This document shows, piece by piece, positions 25,191-35,100 of a DNA stretch of 50,433 nt. Below the pieces are notes generated by a model. It was not told the DNA's origin and searched no databases. It was given only the letters and a program-made list of their open reading frames with translations. How positions within the stretch are numbered: position 1 is the stretch's first letter; each line of letters begins with the position of its first letter. Source of the stretch: Bolinopsis microptera (taxonomy: Eukaryota > Ctenophora > Tentaculata > Lobata > Bolinopsidae); the NCBI RefSeq assembly GCF_026151205.1, contig NC_087073.1:21606837-21657269 (forward strand). Reading direction: 5' to 3'. The position numbers and the translations under genes are program-made.

Positions 25191-26560
25191 TCAAGCTCTT
25201 TGTTTACTGCCCTAAAGACAGAAGTACTGCCGCGCCAATTAACATCAAGTGCAATTTTTGCCACTTTTTTGTATAAAATATCGAAAGAATTAAGTTTGGT
25301 TTTGGCAGCGCTACACCAAATAATATCCATGTAATTAAATTGAGGAACTGCAAGCATAAGAGCGTTTACAATTTTTTTTCTATATTTCAAGTATTTTTTT
25401 GACCTATGTAATGCTCCTACTAGCAATTTTAGATTTCACATAATCAATATGATCCTGAAAGTTTAATAGGTTGTCTATTATCAAACCTAAGTATTTATGT
25501 GATTTGGTTTCTTCTATGTGAATACTGCCATCTTCCGAATCAAGAGGCATCGACAGGCTATCAAGATTAGGACATTTTTCGAATACTATAAATGAGGATT
25601 TTGAAACATTCAGTCTCAGCTTATTAATTCTAAGCCATTCATATACAATCTTCATATCTTCTACTACATTTTCATACAAGCCTCTAGTGATATTATCAAG
25701 ATGTAGTGCACTGTCATCTGCAAATAAATAAGCAGTAGACTGTTTGCAATTACTACTAATATCATTAATGAATAAGCTAAAGAGAATTGGGCCTAATATA
25801 CTACCCTGTGGTACACCTGTGTTGACCGGAAGCAGTGGGCTCACATTACATTGTATTTTGGTGCACTGCTTTCTGCCACCCAGGTAGCTTGAACCACTTG
25901 ATGACAAAGCCATCTACGCCATAGAACTTAAGTTTTTCAACACAACCTTATGGCTAACGGTGTCAAAGGCTTTTTTATGTCTAAAAATACAATTGTAGGT
26001 TTCTTTAATTATTCTTTAGACATAAATATTTTGTCAAATAAATTTAGCATAAGGAAAGTGGTTGAATGGTCTTTCCTGAATCTATACTGATGGTTGGTGA
26101 GCAGTTAATTTGTTTCAACGTACTTGGTGAGCTGTTGGTTAACAAAATATTCTATACATTTCCCAAGTAGGAGAGTATGGATATTGATCGATAATTATTT
26201 GATCATTAGGGTCCCCGTTCTTGAGAATTAGAGTTACTGATGCAATTTTACATGCCATCGGCATAATTTGACTTTTCATGATTAGATTTACAATATGAGC
26301 TCAATCATTTCAGGGATGATATACTTAATAAGCATAATATCATTTATATTATTGATTTATCTGATGGTATACTGAATACATATTCTTTGACCTGTTCAAA
26401 AGTCACCTCAAAACAGAGAGTTTGCACTCTGTGGCATATAATCTAGAAAGTTGTCTGGGTCGTTCTCCTGAATTGACTCTTGTATGATTGTTCCAACTGT
26501 GGCAAATTGCAGGTCAACTCTGTTGACATTTAAGTTTCTTGGAAAGGTGTTTCTCATTTG
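25154..26560 (-). mobile_element. Degraded non-LTR retrotransposon reverse transcriptase
   Basis: On the minus strand, from 26530 downward, broken frames give ACKIASVTLILKNGDPNDQ, then HQYRFRKDHSTTFLML, then VFLDIKK. An intact piece (25913-25404) follows with GVPQGSILGPILFSLFINDI and YLFADDSALH (the FADD catalytic motif), and a further piece (25426-25154) with FNYMDIIWCSAAK. The order is that of a Jockey/CR1-type RT domain. Frameshifts and stops between the pieces make it a relic. It ends about 160 bp before the RBBP5 start. Confidence 0.85.
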
Positions 26561-26719
26561 GTTCACCATGTATTAATAAAACAAAAGTTTATAAAACAAA
26601 AGTTAAATTTATTACCAATTATTCAATCAATACATATCATAAATATTGCACATTGACTATTGTCATTGAAGAAAAAATGTTACTCACAAGTTCAATCTTT
26701 GGGTTTAGCTCAAGCTGTC

Positions 26720-28288
26720 ATGAATTTGGAACTGCTGGAAAGTTTTGGAAATAGTTATCCTGATGAGGCTGATGGCATACTTGAAAGTGGCAGCATGACT
26801 CTTACCTGCGCATTCAACAGACACGGTTCACTTTTAGCAGCTGGTTCGAATGATGGACGAATTGTTATATTTGATGTCATTACTCGTGGTATCGCAAGAT
26901 TTTTACAAGCTCATGTTCATCCCGTTTGCTCCTTAAGTTGGAGTCGGAATGGATTTTTATTGTTAAGTGGGAGCATGGATTGGACTATCAGTGTATGGGA
27001 AGTATTGAAAGGTGAATGTTTGTACAGATATCGATTTCCATCACCCATCTTAAGGGTACAGTTTCATCCCATTGAGACAGACGTTTTTCTTGTGTGCCCT
27101 ATGAAACTTAGACCTGTCTTAGTCAAGATAAAAGGTGAGCAAAAGCACATAAGCTTTGATGAAGAAGGAGGTGAGCAGAATATATTTGCATCATTTGATC
27201 GCCTTGGACAAAGGATTTTTACAGGAAACAGCAGAGGTAAAGTTTTGGTTTTTGATTCAAACTCTTTAGAACTCCTTACCTCATTTCAAGTAACAACTGG
27301 CTCTAGTACAACGACCGGAATAAAGAGTATAGAGTTTGCTCGAAAGGGCAGCAACTTTTTGGTCAACTCTTCTGACAGAATCATTAGAGTTTATGATGGA
27401 GATCTTGTCAAAGCAACGAAAGGTGAACCACAGCAAGTGGAACCAGTGCAAAAACTACAAGATCTAGTCAATCGAACTCAATGGAAGAAATGTTGTTTTA
27501 GTGGTGATGCCGAGTTCATTTGTGCTGGTTCTGCCCGTCAACATGATTTATATATATGGGACATGGCACATGGTAATTTGGTTAAGATATTACATGGACA
27601 AAAAGGAGAACACCTGCTCGATGTAGTTTGGCATCCTAATCGACCAATAATTGCATCAGTTGCCAGTGGAGTAGTTTCTGTTTGGGCACAGACACATGCA
27701 GAAAATTGGAGTGCATATGCTCCAAATTTCAAAGAATTGGATGAAAATGAGGAGTACGAAGAGAGAGAATCAGAGTTTGATATTTCAGATGAAGATAAAA
27801 GTGTTGAAGACAAAGATGAAAATAGAGAAGACAACATAGATGTTGATGTAGTAACCTGCGACCCTATCAAAGCTTATATTGACAGTGACATTGAAGATGA
27901 GGAGGAGATACTCACATTTATACCTATTACTCCAGAAATTGAAGATCCAGAGGATGGATTCTGGGCAATGACTGAGGAAGAAGTCACAAACTTAGAAAAA
28001 ATGAAACAAGAAGAAAAAAAACATCAAGAAGAACTCCAGAAGAATACTAAGATTGTTGACGTTAAATATGAGGGACATGAAATCCCAGAGAATCCTCCAG
28101 AGTTGGTGACTCTTCCTAAAAAGAGTGAACCGAAAGTAAAGATTCCCAAACCCACCGCTCCAAAGCCAACTAAAGATCAGCTACCACCACCTCCCATTGA
28201 CATGCCACTCGACATTCCTCATATAGACAAAACAAGTCAGCTTTTTACTGAGGAAAGGATTCATGAGGATGATAACCAGATGAACTGA
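26720..28288 (+). CDS. RBBP5: RBBP5, WD40 core subunit of MLL/SET1 H3K4 methyltransferase complexes
   Basis: A single uninterrupted frame of 522 residues; vertebrate RBBP5 has about 538. The start at 26720 gives MNLELLESFG, the conserved N-terminus; an upstream in-frame ATG-like codon adds 20 residues with no family match. The WD40 propeller (about 20-325) is well conserved (VHPVCSLSWSRNG, LQDLVNRTQWKKCCFSGD, RPIIASVASGVVSVWAQ). The hinge with FKELDEN (337-343) and the acidic EEYEERESEFDISDEDK box (344-360), which contacts ASH2L and the SET domain, is intact. A VDVVT stretch (375-379) lies where the WDR5-binding motif occurs. The C-terminus differs, as expected. AATAAA is at 28302-28307. It is the only large gene here besides the transferrin-like gene without introns, and retroelement debris lies immediately upstream. 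A retrocopy is possible, but all conserved regions are intact. Confidence 0.95.
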   Translation: MNLELLESFGNSYPDEADGILESGSMTLTCAFNRHGSLLAAGSNDGRIVIFDVITRGIARFLQAHVHPVCSLSWSRNGFLLLSGSMDWTISVWEVLKGECLYRYRFPSPILRVQFHPIETDVFLVCPMKLRPVLVKIKGEQKHISFDEEGGEQNIFASFDRLGQRIFTGNSRGKVLVFDSNSLELLTSFQVTTGSSTTTGIKSIEFARKGSNFLVNSSDRIIRVYDGDLVKATKGEPQQVEPVQKLQDLVNRTQWKKCCFSGDAEFICAGSARQHDLYIWDMAHGNLVKILHGQKGEHLLDVVWHPNRPIIASVASGVVSVWAQTHAENWSAYAPNFKELDENEEYEERESEFDISDEDKSVEDKDENREDNIDVDVVTCDPIKAYIDSDIEDEEEILTFIPITPEIEDPEDGFWAMTEEEVTNLEKMKQEEKKHQEELQKNTKIVDVKYEGHEIPENPPELVTLPKKSEPKVKIPKPTAPKPTKDQLPPPPIDMPLDIPHIDKTSQLFTEERIHEDDNQMN

Positions 28289-28663
28289 TGTTAACCAACA
28301 GAATAAATTATAACACAAATTTCTAATATTAAGACTATGTATTTGAAAAGGTGCTGCTTTTGTTGATTTATATCAGAGAGAATGAACAGATCTAATGTTG
28401 TCAAACTTCTTTCAAGTTATCCAATTTTATTAATTTGTTTCTATATTTCATCTTTACTGTATTTGTTAAGTTTGTAATGTAATTTTAATTATCATTTATC
28501 ACTTTCTGTCTCTCCTCTTATTCATAATTCTAATTTATCAATTCCATTCTCATTTGTGCTGCAGGCAGATATAGAACACAGCTTGACTCTACAGCTGCAC
28601 TATTTTTAATCAATATCATAATTACGAATTATAAATCCTGACTTTGATCTGTTTTCTACCCAG
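28289..28663. promoter_or_regulatory. RBBP5 3' flank and presumed ANKRD upstream region
   Basis: 375 bp of A+T-rich sequence between RBBP5 and the first ANKRD-like exon. It contains the RBBP5 polyadenylation signal. A good acceptor (TTTTCTACCCAG) lies directly before the first ANKRD exon, so a 5' UTR exon or a trans-spliced leader is possible; neither can be shown from this sequence. Confidence 0.4.
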
Positions 28664-28675
28664 AATGTGAGTGCT

Positions 28676-31600
28676 ATGACAAAGAGAAAACTGGGGGAGG
28701 AAACACCAACTACAGAGCCGTCTGTGTTGTCGCCGTCACCCCTGTTCAGTCCTGGTCTTACCGAGCGCCAACAGATAGCACTAGCCATGAAGTTGTCTGG
28801 GGAGTCCTCACAGACCGATAACTTTAACTCACCTCGTCCATCTAAAGTATGGGTTTGTATTTTTATAATAGTCCTCAAATTAGCCAACTCTGATCTGCTA
28901 TTTAAACCTGAAGTCATAATTATTAATTACTAGTTACTAATTGAATAATTACTTCAGATCAACAAAACGAATAAGCACGGCGAGAGTCCGTTACAGATAG
29001 CCGCAATAAAGGGGGATCTAAAGCAAGTTAAGCTGCTGATTAAGCAAGGTGCTCAAGTCAACACCCGTGACCATGCAGGTAACATACCCGGCACTATTCA
29101 GCTTTCAGCTTTTTAGGTGTGGTAAAACATGATGTGATCCCACAAAGAGGTCATTAAACTCTAATCAGTTAAAATGCAGGAAATATGATATTCTGCAATT
29201 GTGCAACCGCTGCAACTAAGAGCCTCTAATATTTGTTTTCATTACTACAAGCAGCTGTTTTGTTACTACTTTTTTACTGTCGGTTTCACTCTTGCAAGGC
29301 ACCTGAACTGAAAAGGGACTAATTTAATCATCATCTGCAATTACGTAATAAAATAATTTGATTTATTGTATTGAAATGATGCTAAATAATACGGCAGGTT
29401 GGTCGCCTTTACACGAAGCAGCTTGCAAAGGTTATCTGGATGTGTGTAAGATGTTGATAAAGAATGGGGCTGAAGTTAATGTACACGGGTACTGTGATGA
29501 AACCCCCTTACACGACGCCGCCTTTAACGGCCATCCTAAGGTGAAATCTTTAATAATTAACAAAAATAAATATAGTTACAAGAATTGCCATTTATGGAAC
29601 GATCACTGGATATCATACGTTAATTATAAAAGATTCAGTATATTGACCAATACAATATTTAAAGTCAGTTGAAGATTAATAATGACTGTTGCATAATATA
29701 ATTAGGTGGCTGCAATGTTAGTAGTGGAGGGGCTTGGAAACTTTTACGCAATATTTACGGAGGCGGAGGGGGTCTTAAATTGCTAAAATCTTGCTTATGT
29801 AATTATATGTGAGTTACGATCCCTATTCATTTGATCGATTTACGCCATTGAAGGATGGCGAAAAAAGTTTCCACTTTCTCATTTTAAATCGAATTATTTT
29901 TCTCTGCAGATAGTGACATTGCTGTTACAAAACGGAGCAAACCCACTTCTTAAAAACAAAAGCGGTAAAGTCCCCCACGAGATTGTGGACAATGAGCCGA
30001 TCAAAGAGATGTTACTTATCGCTGTCGCTACTGCAAGGGTGTCTACAACCGTTAAAGTGGAGGGTGACCCACTGGCTACTTACAATGCTGAAAAGGTAAC
30101 TGTTCTTTTTTCAAATTATTTGTAGTTAATGGTACTTTTCAGTAAAATATATGAACGTTAAGGGTATTAAAGTTATTGTAACATTTACAATAACAGTTAT
30201 TAATTTTACTGTGAGAGGTAATCTGTGTGACATAATCTAATAACCTCCACAGTGCAAACGGTTACAATTAAAACTGTGAGAGTGGCGGGTCAGTCATATT
30301 GTTGCATTATTCAAGTGATACCCCTGCTCAAAGTACTCATAATCAATTTTTGAATATTTTTATTTACATTATTTGTAACTATATTTGAACAACTCAATTG
30401 GTTCGTTTTGAACGGAGCAATTTTCTTGTTCAATATGTTCGGCAGTTTGTCACAGACTGTAACGGTGTATCAGTGTTCCCCAGTCGCTAGAAGTTAGCGA
30501 GCGGTTGTCCTTTGTCATCGTCAAAAATCCATTGCAATTGTCCTTTTCATCCTTATGACTTCTTTGTAGAAAATTACTTAATTTTTCTAATGATTGCATA
30601 AACGTTCCGGGATTTTGTAGTATGTCAACAAATTTACAACATAGTACATACACGTTTTTAAACCCGCCGGTTGATTTAAGTTGTGTGATTTTTAGCCGGT
30701 TTATTGAATCATTCCTCGACACTTTGCTGTTTTTATCCTTAATCTTGTCCTTTTTCTCTTCTGCACTCTCCTTTGTTTTAAATTCTGGCAGAACAAATAA
30801 TTTGAGTTAATGAGTATAACGTAGAAATGTCGATAACTGAGTCTATTCACTGAGTCTATTCAGAAAATATCAGAAACTTTTTGAAATAATCATAAAATGA
30901 GACACTACACAACATAACCAGATTACTTAAAATACGAAAAGAAACGAAGGTAAAAACCAAATAATGCACTGAGTACATGATGTGAAGGACTCCTGTGTAA
31001 TGTGATACTGTGTGGTGCTGCCCTGTCAAATTTAGTTGCATCACACTAGGAGGAGTAGTAATAAGTACCAATATTAGTGATACATATTACTACAGTACAA
31101 GTATTATCTGATCAACTGTGATCGATAAATGGATGTCAATCACGGGACATAACGTACTTTCAGCAACAAAACAATTTTCAAATTTCAAATTGTTTTAATT
31201 GTTTATCGTATGGACTGGTGTTTCGTCTATTGGTTGAGATTCTGCTGATTGGTCCAACACGTTATCATAAACAATGGTTAATAATTAGTGGACCCATGAA
31301 CAGGGAAACCGTATACTTGTCACAACATTGTATCAGATATCGGTCACCAGGTGGTACCCTGTATCATATAGGGTCTCTAACAATCGTGTACAAGTTACCA
31401 AATATTGTACATCAAACATTTGCTTAAATTTAATAAGCTTACAATAACTTTCTTTCACAATAACTTTCTTTCACAACAAAAATGTTTGTGAGTTTTGACA
31501 CGTGACCCTACTTCAGCTGGAGCAGGACAACAGGAATGTAACATCTGAGTTGGTCAAGGAGTCGACCGTCACCCCTAAACAGCTGTTCAAATCACCTGTA

Positions 31601-32220
31601 AAACAGGAGAGAAGTATGTACTGCCCAATAATTGATGATTTCAAAACTTTTTAATGTACAGTGAAGCAATCATGTCACTCATTATTCTAAACAATTGTCC
31701 TCTCTTTCTCTCAAACATGTCTCTATATATCGCCTAATTGTTCAGGTCTACCCAAAAGTGAGTCTCCTCCCGCCTCCTCTGCAGCCCCCTCCTCCGCTCC
31801 TCTGCTTCCTCCTTCCTTCCAACTAGAACCTGAAGAACTTCCACCGGAGGTGAAGGTGAAGCTGGAGCCAGAGGAGGTAAAAGAAGAGGAGATAACAGTT
31901 GATTTAACACCCATTAAAGAAGAAGTAGAAGAAGAAAAGGAAGAGGAAAAGGAAAAGAAAGAAGTTGAACGACCACCGTACTTCAAGTACAGTTACATGA
32001 TCCCTGAGTCGAATTGCTCTACATCGATCACACAAAACGGTCCAATCACGCTGTTCGTGGCCCGAAACAAACGCCCTGTGAAGCGAGCCCCCATGTTGGA
32101 GTGTAGATCACCTCCAACTACCAGATCCAGAGCTGGGGGTAAACCTGTTGATAATACTGAGGCAGAGGAACTGAAATCTCTGAGCGAGGGGTTTGTACTT
32201 CATTGTTGTATTTAAGGGGG

Positions 32221-32251
<31 letters not shown>

Positions 32252-34482
32252 TGTTGTATTTAATATGTTCTTAGTATTATGAGGATCGAGATGTTAAATT
32301 TTAAATTTCATCACTCCTAATATTGGCTGCTTCACTCAACCGATTGATTTAGCATAAGATAAAACATATGTTAGCATCTCAACAGTGTTTACTAGCTTCT
32401 TGAACATGTACACTTTTCCAGGCGCTATTTATTAAAGTCAGCCGTGGTAACGCCGCGGAAAAAGTGGCTTCACCAGCATGCCACCAAGAAACGGCACATG
32501 GGCGACATCTACGAGCTGCAACGTCGAGGAACACCAGCCGAGCCACCCCTTCCCTCCTGGATCACCAGCTCAATGCTTCACACCAAAAAGTACCTGCTTC
32601 AAAGCTCGGTCAGTGTTTATATTTTAATCCTCCTCGTGTCCTCTTTTATTATATGTATCGTGGGGGACTCTGTCACAGTGTGATGGTTTAGTAAATGTAG
32701 CGCGCGATGATATTCTTGTGACTAAACTTGTATCTTTCTTCGCGCGAAGATTTACAGATTTCGATCGATCAGTGCAGCTACACTGTACAGTGCACATACG
32801 TTTACATTTAGTCTGATTTGATTTTAAAATCCAATGCTTTACCTCTTCAAACATCAACAAGCACCTCATAGCACTGACCTTATTTCACCCCAGGTGGCAG
32901 GTAAGATAGATGAACAGACAGAAGAAAGACCTCACACTGAACACATACCCCCCATTATGAAAGAAGAAGTGGGGCAGATGAAACGCGACAACTGCCTGTT
33001 ATCGTGTAAACACGTCGCAGACAAAGTAAGCTTTCATCTCTTCGAGTGTGTGGATGATGTGATGATAATTCCTGGCACTCCCCCAAATATTCCGTGCGAT
33101 GATTTATACCTTTTACTGGAGGTTAATTACCTAATCACCTATGTAATACTCCTCGTGTGCAGGAGAGACTGTTACAGCAGCACGACCAGTCAATGCTCCG
33201 TGTCCGGCGACAATCCATCATGAAGCATCCTACACCGAGCGCCTGCAGTATTCTGTTACAGCAGCAGAGTTGTGAATATTCCAAAAAACTTCAAACTGTG
33301 TCGTATGACGTGAACAATGAACAGTTGCTTCTGGCTATGGGAGAGAAGGTAATGTACACACTTACCTCGCGTTGCGGCAAAGAGCTGCTAGGTGGCTGTG
33401 GACTAAACTTTTAGGTGGCAGACCTTTGTTGCTGGGGTATCCGTCAATATATCGGAATCCCTCTTTTGTCAGACTTTAGCCAAAATTTCGTTTAATGGTT
33501 TTTGCGTTTATTTTTTCAGGGAAGTTTAGATTTTTAGTCTGATTGAAACATGATACCACCAGTGGCAAGACCTCCAGGTTCAGCTTACTATGTTTCTCCT
33601 GATTACTGTCAGATCAGCAAAAGTATAATAACCTGATAAAATGTTCAGGTCTTGAAGACGTTTACAACCTTAGCAGAAAAGCTCCATCGGCGTCACCAAC
33701 AAGAAGCTGACACACAATACGCCACTCAGCGTTTTAGTTGGGTCAACAATATACACAAATACGGTCTCTACGATATGCCCATATTAGGTTAGTTGGGTTA
33801 ACTAATACGGTCTCTACGATATGCCCATATTAGGTTAGTTGGATTAACCAATACGGTCTTAACGATATGCCCATATTAGGTTAGTTTGGTTAACTAATAC
33901 GGTCTTAACGATATGCCCATATTAGGTTAGTTGGGTGAACTAATACGGTCTTAACAATATGCCCATATTAGGTTAGTTGGGTTAACTAATACGGTCTCTA
34001 CGATATGCCCATATTAGGTTAGTTGGGTTAACTAATACGGTCTCTACGATATGCCCATATTAGGTTAGTTGATCCGGGATAATTGTCCAATTATCGTAAA
34101 CCATTGCATCGTCCATATTCCATACTCTATAAGCTATTAGACTGTAAAGGTTCTGCGAGTGAAGTAAATGTACATTGTCTCTAGACGCCATGAAGCTCTT
34201 TTATCTCTTAAAGTGCTTTAAAATTCGAGTTCTTTCCTGTTTTGGATCTGTTCGTTCATCGAAAATTTGATCGTTCGTTGAAAATATTTCCATCATATCA
34301 TCAAAGCTTGTAAAAAGTAACTTTTAAAGTTTACCCAATATAATTAGGTGGTTCTGAATGTGCCATATTTGACAGGTAACCTAGACCTGTGGGTGGAAAG
34401 GGTGATAGTGACCAAGTTAAAACCTCAAGTTGAATACTACGACGAGTACGATCCTTCAGATAGTGACGAATCTAACAGATAA
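28676..34482 (+). CDS. ANKRD12-like: ANKRD11/12-like ankyrin-repeat protein
   Basis: Exons: 28664(ATG 28676)-28846, 28958-29078, 29398-29540, 29910-30095, 31517-31613, 31746-32190, 32422-32608, 32894-33025, 33163-33348, 33649-33787, 34376-34482. GT-AG junctions keep one frame of about 637 residues. The N-terminus has GLTERQQIALAMKLS, a motif that precedes the ankyrin repeats in ANKRD11/12. Then come about four ankyrin repeats (about 58-180): HGESPLQIAAIKGDLKQVKL, GWSPLHEAACKGYLDVCK, ETPLHDAAFNGHPK, LLLQNGANPL. A Pro/Glu/Lys-rich linker follows, then a charged C-terminal region rich in Gln, His and Arg. Vertebrate ANKRD11/12 are chromatin co-regulators of over 2,000 residues; here the middle is far shorter. 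Start alternatives: the conserved frame is open to the acceptor at 28663, so an upstream coding exon is possible. AATAAA is at 34735-34740. Confidence 0.85.
30451..30784 (-). CDS. Possible minus-strand coding exon inside ANKRD-like intron 4
   Basis: A frame on the minus strand runs from an acceptor-like CTGCCAG (30785-30791) to a TGA at 30450-30452, about 110 residues. It begins Lys/Glu-rich (FKTKESAEEKKDKIKDKN) and later reads CCKFVDILQNPGTFMQSLEK. It has no early ATG, so it would have to be an internal or last exon. I do not recognise it, and no partner exon was found. It may be chance or a relic. Confidence 0.25.
32222..32251 (+). repeat. Poly-G tract of about 29 bases in ANKRD-like intron 6
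   Basis: An almost pure G run begins about 30 nt after the exon 6 donor (32191). On the sense strand it would give a strong G-quadruplex next to a 5' splice site. Its length is probably polymorphic and error-prone in sequencing. Confidence 0.9.
33735..34071 (+). repeat. 46-bp donor-spanning tandem array (ANKRD-like intron 9)
   Basis: Seven copies, counting the exon end, of a unit holding the last bases of exon 9 (TACGATATGCCCATATTAG), its donor GTTAGT, and TGGGTTAACTAATACGGTCT. The exon copy has AGTTGGGTCAACAATATACACAAATACGG where later units have the shorter AGTTGGGTTAACTAATACGG, so the array grew from a shortened derivative. Exon 9 ends at 33787. The period is not a multiple of 3. Confidence 0.93.
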
Positions 34483-35100
34483 TATTCTTTGATTCCTTCG
34501 ACTAATGATTGTTTGCAGAAAACTCTAGATTGTTGTGAGCACACTGCTTGTTGTTCGTCGAGGGACCTTCTTTGATTGGGTAGCTTTTGATTATCAAAAT
34601 TAAAACCAAATACATCAGCGGCAGTAGGGCACTTGAAATAGCGACTGATTTTGATTTGAGTATTATGGGAATTGGTTACCAAGGTAACGAATATGTGCCT
34701 GCCTTCTGATGTATATGGCTTATTGGGGTTGACAAATAAAACGATTAACTAGGAATTAGGAACGTAGACAATAGTAGTACGGAAATGTGTTTTTTGACTC
34801 CTTAAATTCGATTGTAAATTAAACTAACTTATTTAATCGTGATTCCTAGCGTCCGTTAAATTTCTTGCTCTATTTTCAGAACTAAATTGTGTGATGTTTA
34901 TATTGTTATACATTGATTCTTTTATTGCTCGCAACTTATTGTTTCAATAAGTGTAAGTTAAAGTTCCACTTCAAGTATAGTTCTGCGATTTGATCAAGTT
35001 TCTGAAATTGTTGGATGAATTTGTTTATTGAGCTATCTCTACTTTAATTTATGAAGCTCCGTAGATTCAGACATTACCCCTCTCTCAAATCTAGGTCGAG
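34483..35100. other. Intergenic stretch between ANKRD-like and FIBP
   Basis: 618 bp containing the ANKRD polyadenylation signal (34735-34740) and the presumed FIBP promoter. AAATCTAG directly before GTCGAGATG could be an acceptor ending a 5' UTR intron. Nothing else seen. Confidence 0.45.

Noticed and set aside
31723-31986. Ser-rich minus-strand frame opposite ANKRD exon 6
   Set aside because: It is the antisense of the Pro/Glu/Lys-rich linker exon, whose splice phases and frame are consistent.
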